Of a DNA stretch of 41,280 nucleotides, positions 1 to 7,843 are shown one piece after another. The first letter of the stretch is position 1; the number at the start of each line of letters is the position of its first letter. This stretch comes from a virus. The DNA lies in IMG/VR virus record IMGVR_UViG_3300012532_000215, positions 1-41,280 of that record. One strand, 5' to 3'. A model generated the notes under the pieces. It ran no database searches, was not told where the DNA came from, and worked only from the letters and a program-made list of their open reading frames with translations. The position numbers were made by a program, and so were the translations under genes.

Positions 1-26
1 GGAGTTCCTAGCCATTGGATCGTCAT
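1..26 (-). CDS. Start of a truncated gene with W-L-G N-terminus (partial)
   Basis: Only the first eight or nine codons are inside the window (MTIQWLGT, continuing off the left edge). A good Shine-Dalgarno, GGAGAAGAACGAG, lies directly upstream of the ATG at 26. The N-terminus closely resembles the protein starting at 6122 (MSIQWIGLGQ) and carries the W-[L/I]-G motif of the neighbouring membrane proteins. It is probably another member of that virion-protein set. Confidence 0.55.
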
Positions 27-39
27 CTCGTTCTTCTCC

Positions 40-834
40 TCAACATGTTGTCGGGCACTCAGGCAAGAGCTCGACGGTCATCGCGCCGGCGACGCGCCCG
101 TAGATCGCTCGCGCAAATGTCGCCAAGAAGCGGTCCTCGGGACGGAGCGCACCCGGATCCGCGATGACCGCGACCTGTCGGTTAGTAGGGTCCGGTTGGT
201 GAACGCTCGCGTAGAAAACGAGATTATAGGGGCCGGGGATCAACTGGTGGAGCCTCCACTCTGTATTGTCCCACGGAAAGCGGATGTCTCGCCAGGTGTC
301 GAGCCAGTCCAGAGGTGAGCCCGGCGGCTGCCCCGCATTCGGCGCAACGTAGGGCAGGAGCGGCGGCGAGTAGAGCAGCGCCGTGTCGAGACCGTTCAGG
401 TTCGGGTCCGTCCCCGGCTGCTGGGCAGCGTCGTAGATGGCAGGAGCCAAGCGGTTCTGGAGGAGCCTCAGGTGCCAACTGATGTTGCCGTCGGAGAAGC
501 TCCAGAAGGGTGAAGTCACCTCAAGCTCGCTCACGATGGACGTGCAGCCGCTCATCTGCTCGCACCGGATCGTCGCCGCCTGGCGCAGGCCATGCAGGAT
601 GATCGCCTTACCCATCGGTATCTGCACGCCGCACAGGCGGATGAGGTAGCGGTTACTCTGCGCAGTCGTGGGCTCTGGGGGGACAACGACGCCAGTGTTC
701 CCCATGTCGCCGACGAAGGGGCTCGAGCCGATGCCGGCCTTGTCGGGATCGAACGACTCGCTCGCCAACTCGACGATGCTCCTACACTGCCAGCGGGCAT
801 CGTGTGCCGGCAGGATGGCGGCGGTGGCTCTCAT
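40..834 (-). CDS. Candidate virion structural protein (264 aa)
   Basis: I do not recognise the family. The ORF can be extended upstream to 945, but the ATG at 834 follows an AGGTGG-type ribosome site and lies 8 bases after the previous stop, so I chose it. The protein has no clear membrane segment. It is rich in Trp, Pro and aromatic residues (for example FPWDNTEWRL) and has a short N-terminal Ala/Ile stretch. It is the third of three similarly spaced genes (2788, 1565, 834) downstream of the Arg-rich protein. That context and the beta-rich look suggest a capsid or vertex protein, which is inference. Confidence 0.6.
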   Translation of the reverse strand: MRATAAILPAHDARWQCRSIVELASESFDPDKAGIGSSPFVGDMGNTGVVVPPEPTTAQSNRYLIRLCGVQIPMGKAIILHGLRQAATIRCEQMSGCTSIVSELEVTSPFWSFSDGNISWHLRLLQNRLAPAIYDAAQQPGTDPNLNGLDTALLYSPPLLPYVAPNAGQPPGSPLDWLDTWRDIRFPWDNTEWRLHQLIPGPYNLVFYASVHQPDPTNRQVAVIADPGALRPEDRFLATFARAIYGRVAGAMTVELLPECPTTC

Positions 835-842
835 GGCCCCAC

Positions 843-1565
843 CTAGAAGCAGCAGTCTATTTCGCGCGCAGCTAGGGCTACCAGTGCCTCGTCGAGAGAG
901 CAGTCGTAGCGCCTCGGCAGCGAGACCGCGTGAAGAGAGATGCACACGTTGTAGGGAATCTCATCGGCAGCAAGTGCCCGAAGGAGCGTGAACGTTGCCG
1001 AGATAGTGCTCGCGCAGCCGAGCACGAAACCGACGGGGCATACGCATTCGAACACCATCTCGATGTTCTCGAGCGGCGTCGGGTCGGCAGAAATGACGTA
1101 GTTCCAGTAGCTTTTGACAATCAGCGTAAAATCGACGTTCGGGTTCAGCTTGTTGAAGTGGTCTGACTGCGCCTTGAAGATCGAGCCCGCGAAGGCGTTC
1201 GGTCGACGCACCGTGTAGGTGATCTTCCGGACCCAGAGGTCTCGGCTGATGACGCCCGCGAGCTGAGCCGAGATGGTCTTACCCGCGGTGCCACTCACGA
1301 AGGAAGCGCAGAGATTGATGATCTCCCACGCCCAAGGACAGTCGGGGATCGTGAGCACCGGCGACAGGCGCGGGACGAGCGCGCCGACACCCAGGTTCTG
1401 AAGCTCAGGAACCTTTGGCCCGACCAGGGCATACGCGAGCTTTGGGTCAGCGAGCGCGACCTCCCCGAAGGTGACTCCTCCGGGAAGGCGCAGGCTCCTG
1501 AGCTCCGAGCCCGAGAGATGGCGGGGAACCAGCTCTACAGGCTCGTCTTTGATCTTGTCGCTCAT
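843..1565 (-). CDS. Candidate virion structural protein (240 aa)
   Basis: Unrecognised family. It starts with ATG at 1565, 8 bases after the stop of the previous gene, and is followed after 8 bases by the next gene. The N-terminal third is polar and Leu/Pro-rich. The centre (around residues 120-200) alternates hydrophobic and polar residues, as in a beta-sandwich, with segments such as VRKITYTVRR and FTLIVKSYWNYVI. The last 50 residues are Cys-containing and end in DCCF. Position between two other structural candidates suggests a capsid component; a jelly-roll fold is possible but not demonstrable by eye. Confidence 0.6.
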   Translation of the reverse strand: MSDKIKDEPVELVPRHLSGSELRSLRLPGGVTFGEVALADPKLAYALVGPKVPELQNLGVGALVPRLSPVLTIPDCPWAWEIINLCASFVSGTAGKTISAQLAGVISRDLWVRKITYTVRRPNAFAGSIFKAQSDHFNKLNPNVDFTLIVKSYWNYVISADPTPLENIEMVFECVCPVGFVLGCASTISATFTLLRALAADEIPYNVCISLHAVSLPRRYDCSLDEALVALAAREIDCCF

Positions 1566-1573
1566 GCTTCACT

Positions 1574-2788
1574 TTAGTCGCGTGCACTCGCTCCAGCGAT
1601 CCCGGCTAGCATGCGGAACCTGTCAGGATCCGTCTTGTTGTCCATCTTTTGCACGAGTCCACCGAGGTAGGGGTTACCAGCGAGAAACTCAGCGCCCGTG
1701 GGGCATGCGCACGCGAAGCGGTAGATGGCCTCCAGGCAGGCGGCCGGAGCGAGCTCGTAGCCGAACGCCTTGATGCCGATGGTGATCTTCCCTCCGGGGA
1801 AGGTGATGACACCCGGACCGCAGCCGTCATTGACTGCCGCACCGGTGAAGCACGACGAGGGGTTTGTCGCCGTGCAGTCCTCTTTTCCGGTCGTCGCCGC
1901 CGCACGCATCTGCTCGAAGAAAGCGTTGTTGTTTGCGAAGGGCACGAAGGAGATGCCGAGCGAGGTGAAGGGGAGAACCGGAATCGGCTGCACAAACCTG
2001 AACATGTTGGGCGCACGCCCCATGAAGTTCGTGTGGCCGAAGGTCGCTCCTGCTTGCGGAGGAGGAGCGCAGATCGATGCGGGCACTCCGTCCGCCCCCG
2101 TCGTCACGATCGTATTGACCGGTAGGAACTGGCAGTTCAGGTCGTTGTTGAGGGCCGAGTCGTTTGCCTCTCGGATGAAAGGCATCGCCGAGACCTGCGA
2201 GCATCCAGCGCCCTCGAAATGAGGCGCCATCTGACACATGCCGATGTCGGAGAGGGGCAGGTCCAGGAGCTGCCAGCGGCGATTGATGATGAACTGGAAA
2301 TTGTAAGCCCGGAAGAGCGCCTCGATGAACCTCCACGTGGGGCTGCCGAACTCGAACACAGCCGGAGTCTGACCCGGCTGCGCAATCGCACCGAGATCGC
2401 AACCAGTCCCACAAGCACCGACTACCTGCGGGGTAGCCGTCGCGTCTGCAGGGCAGTCAACGACGACGCCGCTCTTTGAGAAGCCTACGCCCTCGCCGAC
2501 TGCAACGACGCAGATGCCGCACATGAGAAATGGCGCACCTAGATTGGCGACGAGCGATGCGCTCGTGAAGCGGCCTGGACACTCTCCGACTGGAGTGTCG
2601 ATGTTGAAGAAGTTGATCTGCCCACCAAATTGCGCGTCGAACTGTTTGTTCGAGAGCGGTAGACAAACGGTCGTGACGTCCCAGATGTCGCTGGGGATGC
2701 GCGTGACGCCGACCTGATCGATCGCCTGGAGTTGACCAATTCTGGAAAAATCAATCGGAATCGCCTTCAATTGCTGTGCTCGTGACAT
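1574..2788 (-). CDS. Candidate major capsid protein (404 aa)
   Basis: Unrecognised family. The start at ATG 2788 (MSRAQQLKAI) is preceded by a very strong, purine-rich ribosome site (GGAAGAGAAAAA), the best in this part of the window, suggesting high expression. The protein is Cys-, Gly- and Phe-rich with no transmembrane segment. It contains long beta-like stretches and many Cys residues (for example GACGTGCDLG) that could form disulfides. High predicted expression, size and its place between the Arg-rich core-like protein and two other structural candidates make it the best guess for a major capsid protein. This is inference only. Confidence 0.55.
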   Translation of the reverse strand: MSRAQQLKAIPIDFSRIGQLQAIDQVGVTRIPSDIWDVTTVCLPLSNKQFDAQFGGQINFFNIDTPVGECPGRFTSASLVANLGAPFLMCGICVVAVGEGVGFSKSGVVVDCPADATATPQVVGACGTGCDLGAIAQPGQTPAVFEFGSPTWRFIEALFRAYNFQFIINRRWQLLDLPLSDIGMCQMAPHFEGAGCSQVSAMPFIREANDSALNNDLNCQFLPVNTIVTTGADGVPASICAPPPQAGATFGHTNFMGRAPNMFRFVQPIPVLPFTSLGISFVPFANNNAFFEQMRAAATTGKEDCTATNPSSCFTGAAVNDGCGPGVITFPGGKITIGIKAFGYELAPAACLEAIYRFACACPTGAEFLAGNPYLGGLVQKMDNKTDPDRFRMLAGIAGASARD

Positions 2789-2858
2789 TTTTTCTCTTCC
2801 TTTTTTCGAGGCAAGGACTAACCCTGTCCCGAAGATTTTGTTACTCTTTCGACCGTTC

Positions 2859-4640
2859 TTACTCTTCCTCGCGGAACATGCTGTACATACCGCTCGCCGA
2901 GCCGTTGCTCGGAGCACCGGCAAGACCTGCGACAGTTACCATGGATGACGAAGGAGGAATGACGAGCGGCGCCGGAACGACCGGACCTGGTACCGGCGCT
3001 ACCGGCACCAAGACGGGCGACTGAGCAATCGGCACGCAGTGCCCAAGCGTCGGATCCCATACGGTGCCTGGGACACAGAGGTTTGGGCGACCTGACGGTA
3101 CCGATCCCTCGAGTGCCCGGCACATGGCATACGGCAAGACGACGGTGTTGCCGGGTGCCCAGTAACCGGGCGGGTTCAAGGCATCAATCTGCGCGACATC
3201 GACGCCATAACCTGCGGCAAGCTCATTGACTGAAGGATCGGTGGGTTGGACAACGTACTGACAGCGACGAGCGACCATGTCGGGACAATCGCCGCAGAGC
3301 GTGAGGTCTGGACAATTTGACCAACACCCATCGTGACCGCCACAAATCCCGCAATCGCCCAAGCGCCCGGTCTGGACAAGTACAGGTTGACCAACTTGTC
3401 CTCTACTCGGCTCAGCCGCCTGGGCTTGCGATTTTCCCGAGTACCCGTTGCCTCGACGACCAAGGGTGTAGACGGGACCGGTCGGGGAAACCGGAAGAAC
3501 CGGCATGATGGTCGGAGTCGCTGCCTGATTGGCCGCCAGATTGGTCTCGGAAGCCCAATTGTCGAAGAGACTGTCGACCATGTCCTGCACGCTCTTCTGC
3601 TCGAGGGGGTACATCCGGTTTGCAAGCGTTGCCTCGTTGCCAGCATCCACCTTGAGGGCCATCGGCATCACCCACCAGGTGACCAATTGCTTGGTCAAGT
3701 TGGCGAAGAAGCCGATCGCAGTGCCACCGAGGAGCCACGGCAGAATAGCTCTGCCGCGTACAGCGTATGCGAGTGCGATAGCGCCGACACCGCCAGCCGC
3801 CTGAGCGCCGAGGCGCCAGGCGTCAGGTCGATGATTCTGCGCTGCTGCGGCATTGGCGCCGTACCACGGATTGTTTCCATTCGTGGGTTTTCGCGTCGCG
3901 ACGTATCGATCGAGACCGTCGGCGATGACGAGGCCAAGACCCACGCCCATACCCGCCATGCCGAAGGCGCGGACCGCGGAGACAGTGAATACCTGATTCT
4001 CCATCAGACTCTCATATCCGTCATCCGGATTCTCGAGCAGTCCGAGCGAATCGCGGCGACGATGCTTGAAACGCATTCCTGCGTTCTCGAGCATCATCTC
4101 TTCCTCACGACGACGCCTGCGGCGCGGAGCTGCGCGACGGCGACGGCGACGAGTCGCACGCCTGCCGCGCTGGGTCTCCTCAATGATGATCGGCTGACTC
4201 GACCGACGTACCCGAACGAGCCTCACTCCTCCTTGACGGGATGCGGTGCGAGCTGCAGTTCGGCGACGAGCACGAGCACGACGCCTCACGCGGCGACGCG
4301 GTGCGCGGCGACGAACAGCGCGAGCACGGCGGCGAACGGCGCGGCGACGCCTGCGACGCGGCTGCACGGGAGCTATCGCGACTGCGCGACGCCTGCGACG
4401 TCTGCGAGTCGTCCTGCGAACACCGCGAGTCTTTCGCCGTGCGGCCTGAGCCTTCTTGATGTTCCTACGTGCGGCCGCCTTTTGCTTCGCAGTTGCCATT
4501 CCTTCACCTTTCGGATTTTCCAGTAAACGTCCTGCACGCATTGCTGGAATGCGATCGACTTCCGCACCTTCTTGCGAATGCTCGTCGATTTGCTTTTTGA
4601 TTCGGAGCCATGCGCGTGTTGGCGGGAGATGCTTCGACAT
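2859..4640 (-). CDS. Arg-rich protamine-like virion protein with membrane segments and LysM-like tail (593 aa)
   Basis: The first ATG (4640) overlaps the previous stop as TAATG but has no ribosome site. An internal in-frame ATG at 4499 (MATAKQKAAA) has a strong one (AAGGTGAAGGA), so two products of 593 and 546 aa are possible. After it comes about 120 residues that are extremely Arg-rich, like a protamine or adenovirus core protein, suited to DNA condensation. The middle holds two or three hydrophobic segments (GMAGMGVGLGLVIADGL and the LPWLLGGTAIGFF region). The C-terminal part is Cys-rich, then LysM-like (YVVQPTDPSVNELAAGYGV), then Pro/Val-rich. The motif LLENP occurs twice. Function inferred: genome-condensing, membrane-linked virion protein. 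Confidence 0.7.
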   Translation of the reverse strand: MSKHLPPTRAWLRIKKQIDEHSQEGAEVDRIPAMRAGRLLENPKGEGMATAKQKAAARRNIKKAQAARRKTRGVRRTTRRRRRRRAVAIAPVQPRRRRRRAVRRRARAVRRRAPRRRVRRRARARRRTAARTASRQGGVRLVRVRRSSQPIIIEETQRGRRATRRRRRRAAPRRRRRREEEMMLENAGMRFKHRRRDSLGLLENPDDGYESLMENQVFTVSAVRAFGMAGMGVGLGLVIADGLDRYVATRKPTNGNNPWYGANAAAAQNHRPDAWRLGAQAAGGVGAIALAYAVRGRAILPWLLGGTAIGFFANLTKQLVTWWVMPMALKVDAGNEATLANRMYPLEQKSVQDMVDSLFDNWASETNLAANQAATPTIMPVLPVSPTGPVYTLGRRGNGYSGKSQAQAAEPSRGQVGQPVLVQTGRLGDCGICGGHDGCWSNCPDLTLCGDCPDMVARRCQYVVQPTDPSVNELAAGYGVDVAQIDALNPPGYWAPGNTVVLPYAMCRALEGSVPSGRPNLCVPGTVWDPTLGHCVPIAQSPVLVPVAPVPGPVVPAPLVIPPSSSMVTVAGLAGAPSNGSASGMYSMFREEE

Positions 4641-5254
4641 TATGGACGAACAAAACCTCGGCTGTCAATTACGCAACCCTCTGGCAGCGGGATGCGCCAC
4701 GCGAGAGGCTGAATGCTCGACAGCAGATCAACGGGCGCTTGGTATCGGTGCTCGAACGCTTTGTTGAAACCAAAGCGGCTGTACCGAATGAAGCGAACAC
4801 GAGCCACACGTTTCCACGGACCGCGGGGAATGTCTACAAATCCCGATCGAATCTGCGCGCTGCTGCCGAAGTAGTCCTGCGCTGCGGCGAGATCGGCGCG
4901 GTGCACATCCGACACTTCTCGGCGCCTACTAGTGCGCCAACGGACAACATAAATGTCACATTTATTAAGCAATCTGCCGCTAGCGTCGTTCACCAACACG
5001 TACGACGGGGGCAGCCGAATATCGCTCGGCATCGCCACCGGATCGAGCTTCCTCTCTCCTATGCGCCGCGCCTGCTCCGTCGAAACGAAGCTCACGTGGT
5101 CGCCGCGCACGAGCAGGTGACCGAGCTCGCACACATTGTTTTCGCACACCTCTACCTCGGCGATGCGCGGATCGGGCCCAGCGCTCTCGTCAATCTGCAA
5201 GACGCTTGCAGGATTGTCGCATTCACATTTTTCTTCTTCATTCATCGTGGACAT
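4640..5254 (-). CDS. Unknown protein (204 aa)
   Basis: Family not recognised. The ATG at 5254 gives the full length; a second in-frame ATG at 5245 makes an ATGA overlap with the previous stop and is equally likely. The N-terminal 45 residues are acidic and contain paired Cys (CECDNP, CENNVCEL). The rest is mixed alpha/beta with basic stretches (WRTSRRREVSDVHR). There is no signal peptide or membrane segment. It lies between a glycine-zipper membrane protein and the Arg-rich protein in what looks like a virion-protein operon. Confidence 0.6.
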   Translation of the reverse strand: MSTMNEEEKCECDNPASVLQIDESAGPDPRIAEVEVCENNVCELGHLLVRGDHVSFVSTEQARRIGERKLDPVAMPSDIRLPPSYVLVNDASGRLLNKCDIYVVRWRTSRRREVSDVHRADLAAAQDYFGSSAQIRSGFVDIPRGPWKRVARVRFIRYSRFGFNKAFEHRYQAPVDLLSSIQPLAWRIPLPEGCVIDSRGFVRP

Positions 5255-5664
5255 CCGATGACTGCTTCGACTCGATCAGAGAGCATGATCGTTCTGAAGC
5301 TGCCGCGCGTGAAGTGGCTTGGCGCCTTCTGCCGCAGCCGATACTTGTTCGCAGTGGTATCGATCTTGTGCGCGACGTAGCCGTTACGACGTGCCCATGC
5401 AATTGCCTCGGCGCGTGTGAACTTGTCGCGGTCGAAGAGCAGCGTTTGCACCTGCGTGCCGCGCGGACACGTGCGCCGGTTTTCGAGCAGCTCCCTCCGA
5501 CGTCGCGTGTCACCGCGTTCCGAGCCGAGCACGGCACCGATGCCTCCACCGACGAGTGCACCGGGAAAGCCGAGCAGCACTCCTCCGAGGAGCACACCGA
5601 GGCCTCCGCCGATCGCCATGTTCACTCCGCGCGTTGGGTTCTCTTCGTACTTTTGTTTGGGCAT
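5242..5664 (-). CDS. Glycine-zipper membrane protein (140 aa)
   Basis: The ATG at 5664 (MPKQKYEENP) has a strong ribosome site (GAGGAGATAGAG) and lies just downstream of the solitary CRISPR-like hairpin at 5693-5728. Residues 14-50 form a long Gly-rich hydrophobic hairpin (MAIGGGLGVLLGGVLLGF, then ALVGGGIGAVLG) typical of glycine-zipper membrane proteins. A basic segment with LLENR follows, then a soluble C-terminal domain of about 80 residues that contains DRDKFTRAEAIAWARRNGY. Probably a virion membrane protein given its neighbours; family unknown. Confidence 0.65.
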   Translation of the reverse strand: MPKQKYEENPTRGVNMAIGGGLGVLLGGVLLGFPGALVGGGIGAVLGSERGDTRRRRELLENRRTCPRGTQVQTLLFDRDKFTRAEAIAWARRNGYVAHKIDTTANKYRLRQKAPSHFTRGSFRTIMLSDRVEAVIGCPR

Positions 5665-5692
5665 CTCTATCTCCTCGCGATCACGTAACCAA

Positions 5693-5728
5693 GTCTCGAC
5701 TTCTGTGGGCGTCGAGCTGCCGTTGCTT
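5693..5728 (-). repeat. Solitary CRISPR-repeat-like hairpin
   Basis: This is a near copy of the array repeat in an intergenic gap, 2 bases after the stop of the 6122-5730 gene and about 12 bases before the ribosome site of the next gene. The stem is CTCGAC/GTCGAG, a compensatory variant of the array stem CTCGGC/GCCGAG, with a conserved 10-base loop. It has the same orientation as the array (RNA sense on minus). Confidence 0.85.
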
Positions 5729-5729
5729 T

Positions 5730-6122
5730 TCATCTTTTTGCGACAGCATAACCAAAAATGACACCGATGACCGCAGCGAGTACCGCCACGGGAATTATCG
5801 ATGAGCCGGCAACTTGCTCGTCGCACAGGGGTACTCTGTCCACAGTTTCGGCCATCTTCTCTCGGTTGCCAAAATATCCGCCTTCGATGGCGTTGCACTG
5901 CGCCTCGTCCAAGTACGGACCGTTGGCCGCTCCCGCGCAACTGTCGGCGCGACGCCCCCAGCACGAAGGAAGCGCTGCGATACCTGCACGCAGAAGCTCT
6001 GCGCGCTCTGCCGCCGAAAGCTTGGCGGCGAATTGATCGATCTGCGCCGCCGTCATCGCCCGAAATGTTTCGTGACTTGGAAGAGTGGGCGTCTGACCGA
6101 GCCCTATCCATTGGATGCTCAT
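5730..6122 (-). CDS. Small C-terminally anchored virion-like protein with W-I-G motif (130 aa)
   Basis: Starts with ATG at 6122 overlapping the previous stop. The N-terminus MSIQWIGLGQ carries the motif shared with four neighbouring proteins. The body is Ala-rich and helical (residues 20-50), with four Cys around residues 54-82 (SCWGRRADSC, EAQCNAIEGG). The C-terminus is one membrane helix (IIPVAVLAAVIGVIFGYAVA) ending in AKR. Such a tail-anchored protein fits a membrane-associated virion component. Family not recognised. Confidence 0.65.
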   Translation of the reverse strand: MSIQWIGLGQTPTLPSHETFRAMTAAQIDQFAAKLSAAERAELLRAGIAALPSCWGRRADSCAGAANGPYLDEAQCNAIEGGYFGNREKMAETVDRVPLCDEQVAGSSIIPVAVLAAVIGVIFGYAVAKR

Positions 6123-6964
6123 CGTCGCCTCACGTCGTCAGGATTGTCGAGCAAGCGCGCCGTCGCGAGTGTTCCTCCTCCGCGCCGACTCACGAGCTGC
6201 GCAACGATGTAGAGGGCGAGGAGTCCGACCGCGACGAAGCCGACGGTGCGAATGGTTTTCGGAATCTCCGACTTGCCCGCGGTCGCCTCTGCGGCGCGCG
6301 CTTCGTGCACCTGAGCCGCGCCCTCATAGATCGAATCGGTCATCTGCTTGACCTGCTCGGGTGTGGCGCCCTGCTCGATCTGCTTTACCTGGTTGCTCGA
6401 TATGGTCTCGAACGTCTTTTGCTCGGCGACATTTTCTACGGTCTCGCAGATCGCTTCGACGGCGAAGTACACTGTCACGGCGGCCGCGACGATTGCGAGA
6501 CCGATGATGATCGGCGGCAATATGCCGATTGTACCCGTCACTTTTACGGGTTGGTTCGTCGCGTTCTCTATCTCGACCGGTCTTCCTCCGATGACCTCTA
6601 CTCGAGAAAAATCCCCGTCAACCCTCTCGAACGCGAGAGCTCCGCTCTGGTCAGTGCCGAAGCGCCTCTTGCCCGCGAGCGCCTCGTCCGCGAACCTCGT
6701 CAGCGTCGCGACCATCGAGCCGAGCTCCTTGAAGTCCTGATCGAGGCCACTGTCCCATGCTCCGGTGCGCACCGCGCCCTCGCCTGGATCAACAATGAAC
6801 GGCAAGCCAAGCCTCTCGCGGACGTTCTTCAGGGCAGTTCGCGCACCCGCGGCCCTCGTGAAGGCGTCGCTCACGCCATCGCGAATGGATCGAATGTACG
6901 TTTCCCACGCCATCGCGTTGGGCGCCGCGGCCTGACCGAGCCACTCAGGGGAGATTTTCGACAT
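6119..6964 (-). CDS. Two-span membrane protein with W-L-G-Q motif and LLDNP tail (281 aa)
   Basis: The start MSKISPEWLGQA places the WLGQ motif at residues 8-11. Two hydrophobic segments are visible: PPIIIGLAIVAAAVTVYFAV near residue 155 and VGFVAVGLLALYIVAQLV near residue 245. Between them is a helical, Gln/Glu-rich region. The C-terminus ends in ARLLDNPDDVRRR, which matches LLENPDD in the Arg-rich protein. The gene overlaps both neighbours by a few bases, so it belongs to the same operon. Probable virion membrane protein; family unknown. Confidence 0.65.
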   Translation of the reverse strand: MSKISPEWLGQAAAPNAMAWETYIRSIRDGVSDAFTRAAGARTALKNVRERLGLPFIVDPGEGAVRTGAWDSGLDQDFKELGSMVATLTRFADEALAGKRRFGTDQSGALAFERVDGDFSRVEVIGGRPVEIENATNQPVKVTGTIGILPPIIIGLAIVAAAVTVYFAVEAICETVENVAEQKTFETISSNQVKQIEQGATPEQVKQMTDSIYEGAAQVHEARAAEATAGKSEIPKTIRTVGFVAVGLLALYIVAQLVSRRGGGTLATARLLDNPDDVRRR

Positions 6965-7145
6965 ATCGCTTGCTCCGGATGATTTGAAAGAGGAGGAAGG
7001 ATGCGTTCACGAGCACGCCGACGAAGAGGATCTTCTCGCTCCTCGTCCAGCCGTCTGATCGCGGCTGAGTTTCCACGACGCTCGGTAGAATATCATCTTC
7101 CGTGCCGGCCCCTTGACCGAGCCAAGTTACGCGAGAAGAAGCCAT
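6945..7145 (-). CDS. Small single-span membrane protein with W-L-G-Q motif (66 aa)
   Basis: The reading frame is open to 7385, but the ATG at 7145 (MASSRVTWLGQG) gives an N-terminus like its neighbours and overlaps the preceding gene by 19 bases. WLGQ sits at residues 8-11. An acidic stretch follows, then one membrane helix (KILFVGVLVNASFLLFQII) and a short basic tail. The start choice rests on the shared motif and on gene packing. Confidence 0.6.
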   Translation of the reverse strand: MASSRVTWLGQGAGTEDDILPSVVETQPRSDGWTRSEKILFVGVLVNASFLLFQIIRSKRYVENLP

Positions 7146-7843
7146 GCGACTCCTGCCGCGATTGCGACACCGATGAAGACTGGCAACGCAGAAGACTTCT
7201 TCGGCTGTGACGGGTAGCGAGCAATAATCTCTGCTCCGCGTCCGCTCTCCGCCGCGGCGATGCGCTTTAGCTGCGCCTGCAGCTGTTCGTCTGTCTCGAT
7301 GCCCCAGGTATAGCCCTTGCCCTGAGGCAGGTGGTATTTTGAATGGAGTGCGGCGGCCTCTTGCTGCGCGGCGAAGCTGCCACAAGAGTAGCTGCCGCCA
7401 ATGACCCTGTTGTAGACGCAGTCGTGAAGCACTTTTTCATCGTAGGTACCGCACTTGGGACCGGCACCGCCCTGCTTCACGCGGAGCTCACACAAACGAT
7501 AGCCTGCCTTGAGCGTCTGCACGCCAACGGCCACATCTCGGTTGATGCGATCGAGGTTCTTGCGCGTAGCTTCGTTACTGCCAAAAAAGCTATCTGCCAG
7601 ATCGTAAAAAATGCCGCCGACCCACTCACCTACGGCTTGGCACCAACCTAATTGGGCTGCCGCTTCCGTAGCCCCATAAGTTACCTCGGCCGCTGCATGG
7701 CAGGCGGCTGTACCGGCCGCTCCACCAACAGCTTGCGCATTCTCGCGTGTTGGCGGCCACTCAGCGTGCTGTGCTTCCTCATACGCCGCTTGTCCCGCGG
7801 CGTCCTCGGGGGACTGCTGCGCTTGCCCGAGCCAGGTAATCAC
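7127..7843 (-). CDS. Ala-rich virion-like protein with W-L-G-Q motif and C-terminal anchor (238 aa)
   Basis: I chose the GTG at 7843 because it forms a GTGA overlap with the peptidase gene, has a GGGGGAAG ribosome site and gives MITWLGQAQQ, matching the other proteins; an upstream TTG at 7870 is the alternative. The protein is Ala/Gln-rich, with a Cys-containing centre (KCGTYDEKVLHDC, GSYSCGSF). The C-terminus is one membrane helix (ALPVFIGVAIAAGVAWLLLA) with no tail behind it. A virion membrane protein is likely; family unknown. Confidence 0.65.
   Translation of the reverse strand: MITWLGQAQQSPEDAAGQAAYEEAQHAEWPPTRENAQAVGGAAGTAACHAAAEVTYGATEAAAQLGWCQAVGEWVGGIFYDLADSFFGSNEATRKNLDRINRDVAVGVQTLKAGYRLCELRVKQGGAGPKCGTYDEKVLHDCVYNRVIGGSYSCGSFAAQQEAAALHSKYHLPQGKGYTWGIETDEQLQAQLKRIAAAESGRGAEIIARYPSQPKKSSALPVFIGVAIAAGVAWLLLA

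Noticed and set aside
3333-4526. Large plus-strand open frame opposite the Arg-rich gene
   Set aside because: Low-complexity antisense of Arg codons keeps the frame open; no ribosome site and no sensible protein features.
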